From UBA4656 sp002405525 (GTDB taxonomy: Bacteria > Pseudomonadota > Gammaproteobacteria > Xanthomonadales > Ahniellaceae), in assembly GCA_036723735.1 (NCBI GenBank), contig DAIMGT010000004.1:40904-104903 (forward strand): DNA of 64,000 nt, written 5' to 3'. Both the position numbers and the translations under genes were made by a program. Below are positions 28,132-36,739 of the stretch, in pieces. Below the pieces are notes generated by a model. That model had not been told where the DNA came from. It saw only the letters and a program-made list of their open reading frames with translations, and did no database searches. How positions within the stretch are numbered: position 1 is the stretch's first letter; each line of letters opens with the position of its first letter.

Positions 28132-28812
28132 ATGAACACCGCGCTGCCCCCCGCCGCCGAGGCTCCGCCCTCGCTGAAGGCGTTCCTGCTGACGGCGGTG
28201 CTGTGGCTGCCGCTGGCGTTCTTCCTTTGGTTCGTGGCGCGCAGCGTGGTGGTCTACTTGCCGATCCAGCTGGCGGACGCGGCCCTGGTCGCGTGGATGC
28301 CGTCGGTGTTCGAGTCGGTGACCCAGGAGTTCTCCAACGCGATCGTGCTCACCCGCTTCGACGCAGCCGGCTTCGCGGCCACCCCCGAAGGCCGGGTCGC
28401 GCGGCTGAGCACCGACGTCGACGCGCTCATGTACTGCTACGGCTGGCCGATCCTGCTCGCGCTGGTGATGGCCACGCCGCTGACCTGGCGCCTGACCTTC
28501 CTGCAACTGGGCATCGGTCTGCTGGTGCTGGTACCGGCGCAGGCGTTCGGCATCGCCGGCGAGATCCTGCTGCAGCTGTCGTACAACTTCGGCGACCCGG
28601 TCAGGCTGGCGGTCGAAGCCGCCGGTGCCTCGCAGTACGCGATCGCGTTTTGGTACCAGTTCGGCTACCTGATCCTGCCGCCCATCGTGCCGGTGGTGGC
28701 CTGGATCCTGATGAACCGCCGCTTCATCGAGTCGATCGCCGGCCCGTTCCGGGAACCGGTTGCCGGCGGCGGCGGTCACAGCACCGGCCACTCCCGCGGG
28801 AACCCGCCATGA
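28132..28812 (+). CDS. Multi-pass membrane protein, exosortase-H-associated-like
   Basis: A 226-residue membrane protein with about four to five hydrophobic segments (FLLTAVLWLPLAFFLWFVA; YGWPILLALVMATPL; LGIGLLVLVPAQAFG; FWYQFGYLILPPIVPVVAW). From memory, the pattern YxYGxPxLLAL, then QxFG, then YQFGYLILP ending in an Arg-Phe-hydrophobic tail resembles the exosortase-H (XrtH)-associated membrane protein family; this could not be tested. The stop overlaps the gspE start (ATGA), so it belongs to the secretion operon by position. No exosortase or sorting-tail protein is in the window. An uncharacterised accessory of the secretion system is the alternative. Confidence 0.5.
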   Translation: MNTALPPAAEAPPSLKAFLLTAVLWLPLAFFLWFVARSVVVYLPIQLADAALVAWMPSVFESVTQEFSNAIVLTRFDAAGFAATPEGRVARLSTDVDALMYCYGWPILLALVMATPLTWRLTFLQLGIGLLVLVPAQAFGIAGEILLQLSYNFGDPVRLAVEAAGASQYAIAFWYQFGYLILPPIVPVVAWILMNRRFIESIAGPFREPVAGGGGHSTGHSRGNPP

Positions 28813-30545
28813 ATGCCGTCCTCGCCGAGGCGCCTACCGCCGCGGCCACTCCCGCCCTCGACGAGCGCATCAGCGCCCTGCTGACCGCCCGCGGCCGGTT
28901 GAAGGAAACCGACGTCGCGCGCGCGCGACGCCTGTACGACGAGGATCCGAAGGGTTCCTTCGTCATGCTGCTGGCGCGCCTCGGCCTGATCAGCGAACGC
29001 GATCTCGTCGAGGCCGCCGCCGAGGTCCTGCATCTGCCGATGCTGTCCGCGCGCGAGTGCCCCGACGCGCCGCCGCCCGGCGTCCAGGTGTCGGTGAAGT
29101 TCCTCAAGGCGCACCACGTGGTGCCGATCACCGAGAGCGAGGCCGAGGTCGGCCTGCTGGTCGCCAACCCGCTGGACCGCTATCCGATCGACGCGATCCG
29201 GCTCGCCACCGGCCGCGAGGTGGCGGTCCGCCTCGGCCTGCAGAGCGAGATCGACGACCTGATCGAGCGCTACTACGGCTCCGGCCGCAGCGCGATGGGC
29301 ACCATCGTCGAGAACCTGTCCGACGAGTCGGTGCGCAGCGAGGACGACGTCGAACACCTGCGCGACCTCGCCTCCGAGGCGCCGGTCATCCGTCTGGTGA
29401 ACCTGATCATCCAGCGCGCCGTCGAGGCGCGGGCGTCCGACATCCACGTCGAGCCGTTCGAGAACCGGCTCAAGGTGCGCTACCGCGTCGACGGCGTTCT
29501 GGAGGAGGTCGAGGCCCCGCCGTCGTCGAGTACCGCGGCCGTGATCTCGCGCATCAAGATCATGGCCAAGTTGAACATCGCCGAGCGCCGCCTGCCGCAG
29601 GACGGTCGCATCATGCTGCGCGTGCAGGGCAAGGAGCTGGACCTCCGCGTGTCCACCGTGCCGACGGCCTACGGCGAGTCGGTGGTGATGCGCATCCTCG
29701 ACCGCGAGAGCGTGGTGCTGGACTTCCACGCGCTGGGCTTCACCGACGAGTTCCTGCCGCGCTTCCAGCAGGTGCTGGAGATGCCGCACGGCATCCTCCT
29801 GGTCACCGGCCCCACCGGTTCGGGCAAGACCACCACGCTCTACACGGCGCTCAGCAGGCTCAACACGCCCGACGTCAAGATCATCACCGTCGAGGATCCG
29901 GTCGAATACCAGATCGAGGGCATCAACCAGATCCAGGCCAAGCCGCAGATCGGTCTCGACTTCTCCCACGCGCTGCGCTCGATCGTGCGCCAGGACCCCG
30001 ACATCATCATGATCGGCGAGATGCGCGATCTGGAGACCGCGAAGATCGCGATCCAGTCCGCGCTCACCGGCCATCTGGTGCTGTCGACCCTGCACACCAA
30101 TTCGGCGGCCGGTGGCATCACGCGCCTGCTCGACATGGGCGTGGAGGACTACCTGCTGACCTCCACCGTCAACGGCATCCTCGCCCAGCGCCTGGTGCGC
30201 CGACTGGAGCCGACCCATGCGCAGGGCTACCTCGCGATGCCGGAGGTGGTGGAGCAGTTCAAGCTGCGCCGGTACACCGACGCCGACCCGATCCGCCTGT
30301 TCAAGCCCGGCCCGTCCTCGCTCACGCCGACCGGTTACCTCGGCCGCACCACGATCATGGAGTTCCTGGTCATGAGCGACGCGATCCGGCGCCTCGTGAT
30401 GAAGCATGCCGGCGAGGGCGACATCGAGGCCGCCGCGCGCCAAGCCGGCATGCGCACCATGTACGAGGACGGGCTGGTGAAGTCGCTCGCCGGCACGACC
30501 ACGATCGAGGAAGTGCTGCGCGTGACGCAGGAGAGCGAGGGGTGA
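28809..30545 (+). CDS. gspE: Type II secretion ATPase GspE (XpsE-like)
   Basis: GspE is the cytoplasmic hexameric ATPase that drives pseudopilus assembly and docks on GspL. 578 residues. N-terminal N1E-type domain (about 20-150), then Walker A GPTGSGKTTTLY near 335, Asp box around VKIITVEDPVEYQIEG, Walker B DPDIIMIGEMRD and His box ALTGHLVLSTLHTNSA. The usual tetracysteine zinc module between the His box and the C-terminal GYxGR motif is absent: the equivalent stretch (about 475-520) has no cysteine, yet TGYLGRTTIMEFL follows. Gene order and the adjacent operon favour T2SS over a pilus PilB. Confidence 0.93.
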   Translation: MNAVLAEAPTAAATPALDERISALLTARGRLKETDVARARRLYDEDPKGSFVMLLARLGLISERDLVEAAAEVLHLPMLSARECPDAPPPGVQVSVKFLKAHHVVPITESEAEVGLLVANPLDRYPIDAIRLATGREVAVRLGLQSEIDDLIERYYGSGRSAMGTIVENLSDESVRSEDDVEHLRDLASEAPVIRLVNLIIQRAVEARASDIHVEPFENRLKVRYRVDGVLEEVEAPPSSSTAAVISRIKIMAKLNIAERRLPQDGRIMLRVQGKELDLRVSTVPTAYGESVVMRILDRESVVLDFHALGFTDEFLPRFQQVLEMPHGILLVTGPTGSGKTTTLYTALSRLNTPDVKIITVEDPVEYQIEGINQIQAKPQIGLDFSHALRSIVRQDPDIIMIGEMRDLETAKIAIQSALTGHLVLSTLHTNSAAGGITRLLDMGVEDYLLTSTVNGILAQRLVRRLEPTHAQGYLAMPEVVEQFKLRRYTDADPIRLFKPGPSSLTPTGYLGRTTIMEFLVMSDAIRRLVMKHAGEGDIEAAARQAGMRTMYEDGLVKSLAGTTTIEEVLRVTQESEG

Positions 30546-30598
30546 TGGGGCTTGCCGGCGTTGGCGCAGCGGCGGTGTGCCGCCTCGTCGTTGACACA

Positions 30599-30728
30599 GG
30601 GCCCAGGCCCCAGGGCTCAGGGCCCGGTGGAGGCCGGACATCGCGCGCCTGCGCGACCAAGGGGTCCGCGATCGCGAGAGCGAGCCGATCGGTGCTCTTC
30701 TGGGCCCTGGGCCCTGGGCCCAGGGCCC
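30599..30728. repeat. 27-bp inverted repeat of GGGCCC-type units between gspE and gspF
   Basis: Arms at 30599-30625 and 30702-30728 are complementary at 24 of 27 positions and are themselves built of GGGCCC-containing units (GGGCCCTGGGCCCTGGGCCCAGGGCCC in parts). The 76-base loop has no ORF of note. The 235-base gap is the only sizable break in an operon whose other genes overlap or nearly touch, so the element looks inserted. It may be a REP-like dispersed repeat or attenuate expression. Confidence 0.65.
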
Positions 30729-30780
30729 GCCGTCGTTGACCCGCGCCCCGAACCTGCCGCACGCAGCGAACCCCGCCCCC

Positions 30781-32004
30781 ATGCCCCTCTTCCGCTACAA
30801 GGCCGTCACCCCGCAGGGCGACTCCATCGAAGGCACGATGGAGGCGCTCTCGCGCGAGGACGTGGGCGGACGCCTGCAGGAGGCCGGTAACCTGCCGCTC
30901 GAAGCGCGCGAGGCCGCAGGAGGCGGCTTTGGCGGCGGGATCGAGCAGTGGTTCCGGCGCGCGCCGCTGTCGGGTGCGGAAATGGTGTCCTTCACCCAGC
31001 AGCTCGCCACCCTGATGGGCGCCGGCCAGCCGCTCGACCGCGCGCTGCAGATCCTGATCGACCTGCCGGACAACGACCGCGCGCGCAAGATGATCCAGCA
31101 GGTGCGCGACGTCGTACGCGGCGGCACTTCTCTGTCGGCCGCTCTGGAGCAGCAGCACGGCGCCTTCTCGCGGCTGTACATCAACATGGTGCGCGCGGGC
31201 GAGGTGTCGGGCTCGCTGCAGGCCACACTCCGGCGGCTGGCGGACTACATGGAGCGCGCGGCGCAGGTGCGCGCCTCGGTCATCAACGCCCTGATCTACC
31301 CCGCGATCCTGATGACCGTGGTGGTGATCGCGCTCGCTGTGATGCTGACCTCGGTGGTGCCGCAGTTCGTGCCGCTGTTCGAGAGCCTCGGCCAGGAACT
31401 GCCCTGGTACACGCGGCTGGTGCTCGGCGTCGGCCAGTTCTTCGCCGGCTGGTGGTGGGCGATCCTGCTCAGCGTGGCGCTGCTGGCGTGGGCCGGCGCG
31501 CGTCGGCTCGCCGATCCGCAGGCGCGGCTGCGACTCGACGCCCGTCTGCTGGAGTGGCGGCTCACCGCGCCGCTGGTCTCGCGCATCGAAACGGCGCGGC
31601 TGGCGCGCACGCTCGGAACCCTGCTCACCAACGGCGTACCCCTGCTCACCGCGATGTCGATCGCGCGCAACGTGCTCGACAACCGGGTACTGATGGCGGC
31701 GGTCGACGAAGCCGCCGAGGACGTGAAGTCGGGCGCCGGGCTGGCCTATGCGCTGGGCAAGAGCAAGCGCTTCCCCCGCCTCGCTCTGCAGATGATCGCA
31801 GTCGGCGAGGAATCGGGCGAACTCGACGCCATGCTGCTGCGCGTCGCCGACACCTTCGATATCGAGGTCCGCAACACCATCGACCGCCTGATGCAGGCCC
31901 TGGTCCCTGCGCTGGTGGTGGTGCTGGCGGGCATCATCGGTCTGATCGCCATTTCGATCGTGCTGCCGATCCTGCAGTTGGCGCAAACCCTCGGCGTGCA
32001 GTGA
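30781..32004 (+). CDS. gspF: Type II secretion inner-membrane platform protein GspF
   Basis: GspF is the polytopic platform protein around which the pseudopilus is assembled. ATG 30781 gives 407 residues starting MPLFRYKAVTPQGD, the typical N-terminus. Two repeated T2SSF domains are visible (about 70-190 and 275-400), each starting with a FTQQLATLMGAGQPLDRAL- or ARTLGTLLTNGVPLLTAM-like stretch and ending in membrane helices (VVVIALAVMLTSVVPQF; ALVVVLAGIIGLIAISIVLP). The ESGEL segment is in both halves or a variant of it. Follows the GGGCCC inverted repeat; gspG follows by 32 bases. Confidence 0.95.
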   Translation: MPLFRYKAVTPQGDSIEGTMEALSREDVGGRLQEAGNLPLEAREAAGGGFGGGIEQWFRRAPLSGAEMVSFTQQLATLMGAGQPLDRALQILIDLPDNDRARKMIQQVRDVVRGGTSLSAALEQQHGAFSRLYINMVRAGEVSGSLQATLRRLADYMERAAQVRASVINALIYPAILMTVVVIALAVMLTSVVPQFVPLFESLGQELPWYTRLVLGVGQFFAGWWWAILLSVALLAWAGARRLADPQARLRLDARLLEWRLTAPLVSRIETARLARTLGTLLTNGVPLLTAMSIARNVLDNRVLMAAVDEAAEDVKSGAGLAYALGKSKRFPRLALQMIAVGEESGELDAMLLRVADTFDIEVRNTIDRLMQALVPALVVVLAGIIGLIAISIVLPILQLAQTLGVQ

Positions 32005-32036
32005 CCGCCAGCGACCCTTTCAACCGGAGCCGAAAG

Positions 32037-32486
32037 ATGAACATCGCTCGTTCCAGCCGTCGCACCGCCTATGCCGGTCAGGCAAGCCGCCAGCGCGGCT
32101 TCAGCCTGATCGAGATCATCATCGTGCTGGTGCTGATCGGCATCGTGCTCGGCATCATCGCCAACCAGCTCGCCGGCGCCGGCGACAGCGGCCGCACGCG
32201 GGCAACCGTGATCCAGCTGCAGGGGCTGGCCGGCAAGATCGAGACCTACGCACTCGACAATGGCTCGGCACCCGATCGCCTCGAGGACCTCGTGCAGCGA
32301 CCGGCAAATGCGCCGAACTGGATGGGCCCCTACGCCAAGGCAGAGGACCTCAAGGATCCGTGGAACCGGGATCTGGTGTACCGCAAGCCGGGCACCGAGG
32401 GCCGCGACTTCGACCTGATCTCGTACGGCGCCGATGGCAAGGAAGGCGGAGAGGGAACCAAGGGCGCGGACATCCGCGCGAAGTGA
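32037..32486 (+). CDS. gspG: Major pseudopilin GspG
   Basis: GspG is the main pseudopilus subunit, processed by the prepilin peptidase. ATG 32037 is preceded by a GGAG ribosome site. The prepilin site is G21/F22 (RQRG/FSLIEI), with Glu at +5, so the leader is unusually long at 21 residues. The C-terminal body has the GspG signatures LEDLVQRP, NWMGPYAKAEDLKDPWNR and SYGADGKEGGEG, including the calcium-binding region. 149 residues, normal length. The peptidase gene (gspO/pilD) is not in the window. Confidence 0.96.
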   Translation: MNIARSSRRTAYAGQASRQRGFSLIEIIIVLVLIGIVLGIIANQLAGAGDSGRTRATVIQLQGLAGKIETYALDNGSAPDRLEDLVQRPANAPNWMGPYAKAEDLKDPWNRDLVYRKPGTEGRDFDLISYGADGKEGGEGTKGADIRAK

Positions 32487-32527
32487 GGCCCCGTCGCCGC
32501 GCCCCCGGGCAGTCGCGGCACCCCGCC

Positions 32528-32989
32528 ATGCCGATGCACCGCACCGTCCGCGGCTTCACCCTGATCGAGGTGATCCTGGTGCTGCTCCTGTTCGGCGTCG
32601 TGGTCGCCGTCGCCGCGGTGTCGCTGACCGACGGAATGTCCAGCGCGCGCGTGCGGTCGGCCGGCTACGACCTGGTCGCCGCGCTGCGCTACACGCGGGC
32701 GCAGGCCATCGTGACCCGGCGCCAGCAGGCGCTCGAACTGGACATCGAGGCGCGCAGCTACAGCGCGCCAAAGCGCGACGTCGTGCAATTGCCGCGAAAC
32801 GTCGAGCTGCGGCTGCTCACCGCCGCCGAAGAGCAGACCGGGGCCAGCAGCGGGCGCATCCGCTTCTGGCCTGACGGCAGCAGCACCGGGGGGCGCATCA
32901 AACTCGTTTACGGCGCGCAGGCCTGGGATGTCGAGGTCGCCTGGCTGACCGGCGAGGTGCGACTGCGGCCCGGTGAGGCGACGCCGTGA
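32528..32989 (+). CDS. gspH: Minor pseudopilin GspH
   Basis: 153 residues from ATG 32528 (a second ATG two codons on). Short leader cleaved at G9/F10 (RTVRG/FTLIEV) with Glu5 retained. The GspH pattern follows: hydrophobic helix, YDLVAALRYTRAQAIVTRR, and the late GRIRFWPDGSSTGGRI segment. GspH is thought to adapt the G polymer to the I-J-K tip complex. Its stop overlaps the GTG of gspI. Confidence 0.93.
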   Translation: MPMHRTVRGFTLIEVILVLLLFGVVVAVAAVSLTDGMSSARVRSAGYDLVAALRYTRAQAIVTRRQQALELDIEARSYSAPKRDVVQLPRNVELRLLTAAEEQTGASSGRIRFWPDGSSTGGRIKLVYGAQAWDVEVAWLTGEVRLRPGEATP

Positions 32990-33402
32990 ACGCGCGAAGC
33001 GGCACCGGCTTCACCCTGATCGAGATCCTGATCGCGCTGCTGATCTTCGCGCTGGCGGCCGGCGCGCTGCTGCAGATCGCGGCTGCGTCGCTGCGTGGCG
33101 CGCGTGTCGGCGCGGACCTGACGCTGGCGACCCTGTACGCGCAGTCCACGCTGGATGCCGCCGGGGTCGGCGAGCCCCTGCGCGAGGGTAGCGATGGCGG
33201 CCGCTACGACGACGAGAGATTCGAATGGACGCTCGAGGTGCGCAAGCAGGATGCGCCGCTGTCGGAGACCGGGTTGCAGGAGCAGGTTCCGGTCGACCTG
33301 TACCGGCTCGACCTGGAGGTGCGCTGGCGCGAAGGCGAGCGCGAGCGCAGCGCGCGCTTCGCCACCCTGCGCGCGGTCCAGCCGGGGGCTGGCACGCCAT
33401 GA
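32986..33402 (+). CDS. gspI: Minor pseudopilin GspI
   Basis: 138 residues starting at GTG 32986, which overlaps the gspH stop (GTGA). Prepilin cleavage at G8/F9 (RSGTG/FTLIEI). The body has the short GspI form with the late ALRAVQ-like end (FATLRAVQP). GspI is the core of the tip complex with J and K. Coupled by ATGA to gspJ. Confidence 0.92.
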   Translation: MNARSGTGFTLIEILIALLIFALAAGALLQIAAASLRGARVGADLTLATLYAQSTLDAAGVGEPLREGSDGGRYDDERFEWTLEVRKQDAPLSETGLQEQVPVDLYRLDLEVRWREGERERSARFATLRAVQPGAGTP

Positions 33403-34079
33403 ATGGGCGCTCGCGCGGCTTCACCCTGGTCGAGGTCATGCTGGCGCTGCTGCTGCTGGCGATGCTGTCGGCCGGCATCTACGGCGCGATCGCCACCTCG
33501 ACCCGCGCGGTGCGCAGCGGCGACATCGCCATCGAGCGCACCAACAAGTTGCGGGTGACGCAGGAGCTGCTGCGCCGGCAGGTCGCGCAGGCGATGGCCG
33601 TGCCCTTCGACCGCGACACCACCGACGGCCGGGTGACCAACTTCCGCGGCGAGCGCGACCGCATGATGTGGGTGTCGCCGATGCCGGGCTACCTGGGCCG
33701 CGGCGGTCCGTACGTGCAGGAGATCTCGCTGGAGCGCGACGGCAGCGGCGAATCGCTCAGGTTCCGCCACGCGATGCTCAACGGCTTCGAACTGCGCGAG
33801 GGCTTTCCGGAGCGTCCGGGGCCGGTGGTGCTGCTCGAAGGCGTCGTCGAGCTGCGGATCGCTTACCGCGGGGCAGGCCCCGACGGGCGCCTCGATGACT
33901 GGGTGGACGAGTGGGACAAGGGCGCGGCGCTACCGCTGCTGGTGCGTGTCGAGCTCGAGTTCGAGCGTGGCAGCGGCATGCGCTGGCCGCCCCTGGTGGT
34001 GCCGGTGATGATCGATCCCGGCGCGGTGGGTGCGGCGCTGGAGCCGTCCTTTTTCACCCCGCCGGCAGGGGGTGGCTGA
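33399..34079 (+). CDS. gspJ: Minor pseudopilin GspJ
   Basis: 226 residues from ATG 33399 overlapping the gspI stop. Cleavage at G7/F8 (GRSRG/FTLVEV) with Glu5. The larger beta-rich body is typical of GspJ, including MMWVSPMPGYLGRGGPYVQE and VELRIAYRG. Part of the I-J-K tip complex. gspK begins one base after its stop. Confidence 0.92.
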   Translation: MNGRSRGFTLVEVMLALLLLAMLSAGIYGAIATSTRAVRSGDIAIERTNKLRVTQELLRRQVAQAMAVPFDRDTTDGRVTNFRGERDRMMWVSPMPGYLGRGGPYVQEISLERDGSGESLRFRHAMLNGFELREGFPERPGPVVLLEGVVELRIAYRGAGPDGRLDDWVDEWDKGAALPLLVRVELEFERGSGMRWPPLVVPVMIDPGAVGAALEPSFFTPPAGGG

Positions 34080-34080
34080 C

Positions 34081-34989
34081 GTGCTTCGCAGCCCGCGCCC
34101 CGGCCGCCGCGCGCGCGGCGTGGCCTTGCTGCTCGTGCTGTGGGCGGTGGCGCTGCTGGCCATCCTGCTCGGAGGCTTCCTGCTGGTGGCGCGCACCGAG
34201 ACCCTGCAGTCGCGTTTCCTGCTCGACGCCACGCGCGCGCGCTACATCGCCGAGGCCGGCATCTCGCGTGCAGCCTACGAACTGCGCCGGGCCGATCCGC
34301 TGGCGCGCTGGGTTCCCGACGGCCGCGCCTATGAATTCGACTTCGACAACGCGAAGCTCCGGATCGAGATCGAGGACGAATCCGGGCGGGTCGACATCAA
34401 CGCCGCGGACGAGGTGCTGCTGTTGCAGTACCTGCTGGCCATCGGGGTTGAGGAACCTCGGGCGCGTTCGCTGGTCGATGCCATCATGGACTGGAGAGAC
34501 CCCGACGACCTGGTCCGCGCCAACGGCGCGGAAGATCGCGACTACGACGCCGCGGGGCTCGACTACAAGCCGAGCAACTTCGGCTTCCAGACGGTGGGCG
34601 AACTGCAGCAGGTCCTGGGCATGGACTATGAACTGTTCGACCGGATGGAGCCGCATCTGACCGTCTACTCTCGCAACCCGCGGCCCAATCCAGCCTATGC
34701 CGCGCCGCAGGTGCTGCAGGCGATGGCGGCGATGACGCCGGAGGCTGCCCAGCAGCTGGTTGAACGGCGCCGCCAGACCCCGGCGCAGCAGCTGGCCGCG
34801 ACGCCGCTGCTGCTGCCGGACGGCACGCCTTTGGTGGCCGGGGGCGGTGGGGTCACCTATACTGTCCGCGCCGAGGCCACGCTGCCGAATGGCACGTGGA
34901 CCCTGCTGGATGCGACGATCCGCCTCGGCGGGCCGCCGGAGGGCCGCGCCTACAGCATCCTGCGCTGGCGCGAGGGGAGCGCCGACTGA
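34081..34989 (+). CDS. gspK: Minor pseudopilin GspK
   Basis: 302 residues from GTG 34081. The leader RRARG/VALLLVLWA lacks the Glu at +5, the known exception that marks GspK as the pseudopilus cap. SRFLLDATRARYIAEAGI and the conserved DESGRVDINAADE stretch (about 100) plus WRDPDDLVR identify the large alpha-helical K domain with its calcium-binding region. gspL starts right after the stop (34990). Confidence 0.94.
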   Translation: MLRSPRPGRRARGVALLLVLWAVALLAILLGGFLLVARTETLQSRFLLDATRARYIAEAGISRAAYELRRADPLARWVPDGRAYEFDFDNAKLRIEIEDESGRVDINAADEVLLLQYLLAIGVEEPRARSLVDAIMDWRDPDDLVRANGAEDRDYDAAGLDYKPSNFGFQTVGELQQVLGMDYELFDRMEPHLTVYSRNPRPNPAYAAPQVLQAMAAMTPEAAQQLVERRRQTPAQQLAATPLLLPDGTPLVAGGGGVTYTVRAEATLPNGTWTLLDATIRLGGPPEGRAYSILRWREGSAD

Positions 34990-36144
34990 ATGTCCGACTC
35001 CGTGCTGGCCCGACAAGCCGCGCGCCTGCGGCTGGCATACGCCGCCAGTCCGCTGGCTCGCTTCCTCGCCTGGTGGGGCCGTGAGCTGGCCGGCCTGCTG
35101 CCCGCGCGCGCGCGGGCAGCGCTGGCCGAGCGGCCGGACGAGGTGCTGCTGGCGGTGGAGCCGTCCACGATCGCGGTCGAACGTCTCGGCCGTGACCCGC
35201 GGCCGCCCGAGGCGCTGCCGCGCGCGGGCGACCCGGATGCGCTGCGCGCCGAACTCGCCCGCCGCATCGAAGGGGGCGAATCGCCGCCGAGGCTGCTGCT
35301 GTGCCTACCCGCCTCGCGCGTACTGCGCCGTGGGCTGACGCTGCCGGCTGCCGCCGGCCAGGGCCTGCGCCAGGTGCTGGCGTTCGAGATGGATCGGCAG
35401 ACGCCGTTCCGCGCCGACCAGGTCTGGTTCGACGCCCGCATCGCCGGACGCGACGAGAGCGCCCGGACGCTGGCCGTCGACATCGCGGTGGTGCCGCGGG
35501 TTGTCCTCGACCCCGAGGTCGAAGCCCTTGCCGCGCTCGGTGTCGCGCTCGATGGCGTCGACGTGCGCGGCCCCGACGGTGTGCCGGCCGGTTTCAACCT
35601 GCTGCCGGTGGAGCGCCGCGCGGTGCGGCGCAACGTCTGGCTGCGGGTCAATCTCGCTCTCGGCGCCGCCGCGCTGGTCCTGCTCGGGCTGGTGATGGTG
35701 CAGTCGGTGGCCAATCGCGAGGCCGCGCTGCAGGCGCTGCGGGCCGAGACCGACGCGCGCCGCGCTGCAGCGCGCGACGTGGCGGCCCTGCGCGACCAGC
35801 TCCGGAACGCGATCGAGGGAGCCAACTTTCTCGCCGAGCGCAAGCGCGGGCGGCCGCCCATCAGCGACCTGTTCCTGGATGCCACCGAGCGTCTGGCCAA
35901 CGACACCTGGCTGCAGCGACTGTCCCTCAACGGCGACCAGCTTCAACTGCAGGGCCAGTCACCCGAGGCGGCCGGACTGATCACCCTGCTGCAGCAGTCG
36001 CCGCTGATGGAGACGCCTGCCCTGCAGGGGGCGATCACGCCCGATGCGCGTACCGGAAAGGAGCAGTTCCTGATCCAGGCCAAGGTCCGCGTGCCGACCC
36101 CGGCCGCGCCGGAGAAGACCGATGCAGATGCTGCCCGGTCCTGA
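34990..36144 (+). CDS. gspL: Type II secretion protein GspL (XpsL, PilN-like)
   Basis: GspL spans the inner membrane, binding GspE in the cytoplasm and GspM in the periplasm. 384 residues: a cytoplasmic actin-like region (about 45-205) with RLLLCLPASRVLRRGLTLP and QVLAFEMDRQTPFRADQVW, one transmembrane helix (about 217-237, VNLALGAAALVLLGLVMVQS), a coiled coil (240-285) and a ferredoxin-like PilN-type domain ending near 370. The layout is the Xanthomonas XpsL/PilN-like form. It overlaps gspM by 23 bases. Confidence 0.92.
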   Translation: MSDSVLARQAARLRLAYAASPLARFLAWWGRELAGLLPARARAALAERPDEVLLAVEPSTIAVERLGRDPRPPEALPRAGDPDALRAELARRIEGGESPPRLLLCLPASRVLRRGLTLPAAAGQGLRQVLAFEMDRQTPFRADQVWFDARIAGRDESARTLAVDIAVVPRVVLDPEVEALAALGVALDGVDVRGPDGVPAGFNLLPVERRAVRRNVWLRVNLALGAAALVLLGLVMVQSVANREAALQALRAETDARRAAARDVAALRDQLRNAIEGANFLAERKRGRPPISDLFLDATERLANDTWLQRLSLNGDQLQLQGQSPEAAGLITLLQQSPLMETPALQGAITPDARTGKEQFLIQAKVRVPTPAAPEKTDADAARS

Positions 36145-36739
36145 GCGCGGCCGCCTGACGGCGGTGCTGCTGCTGGTGATCGCCGTCGCGGTCGTCTACT
36201 TCGGCGCCGTGCACTGGTGGTTCACCGCGCGCCACATCGAGATCGCGGCCGAGATGTCCGGCCTGCGCGAACAGGAGGCCCGGTTCCGCCGCATCGCCGA
36301 GCAGCGCCAGGCGGTGGAGGCGCGGCTGGCCGAGGTCTGGCAGTTCGAGGCTGGCAATCCCGCGTTCCTCTCCGAGACCGACTTCGACTCCGCGGCTGCC
36401 GGCCTGACGCAGCGCCTGAAGCAGATCGTCGGCCAGCACGCGCGCGATGCGCAGAGCTGCCAGATCATCATGAACCAGTACTCGCGCCCGACCGAGAAGG
36501 AACTGTTCGAGCGCGCATCGATCCGGGTCCGCCTGCGCTGCTCGCTGGAGGAGTTCGCGCCGATCCTGCACGAACTGGAGAGCGGCAGTCCGATGCTGTT
36601 CGTGGACGAACTGCAGGTGTGGAAGCAGACTGGCTACCGCGCGCCGGGCAGCAACCAGGTGACCAGCTACCTCGACGTGCAGTTCACCCTGTCCGGCTAC
36701 ATGCGCCAGCGCACGTCGTCGGCGCGGGAGGGCGCATGA
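36122..36739 (+). CDS. gspM: Type II secretion protein GspM (XpsM-like)
   Basis: 205 residues with one N-terminal helix (about 14-33), a coiled coil (45-75, SGLREQEARFRRIAEQRQAVE) and a periplasmic ferredoxin-like domain. The T2SSM_b pattern of Xanthomonadales is seen in QIIMNQYSRP and ILHELESGSPMLFVDELQV. GspM binds GspL and the pseudopilins. It overlaps gspL by 23 bases and shares an ATGA with the next gene. Confidence 0.92.
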   Translation: MQMLPGPERGRLTAVLLLVIAVAVVYFGAVHWWFTARHIEIAAEMSGLREQEARFRRIAEQRQAVEARLAEVWQFEAGNPAFLSETDFDSAAAGLTQRLKQIVGQHARDAQSCQIIMNQYSRPTEKELFERASIRVRLRCSLEEFAPILHELESGSPMLFVDELQVWKQTGYRAPGSNQVTSYLDVQFTLSGYMRQRTSSAREGA

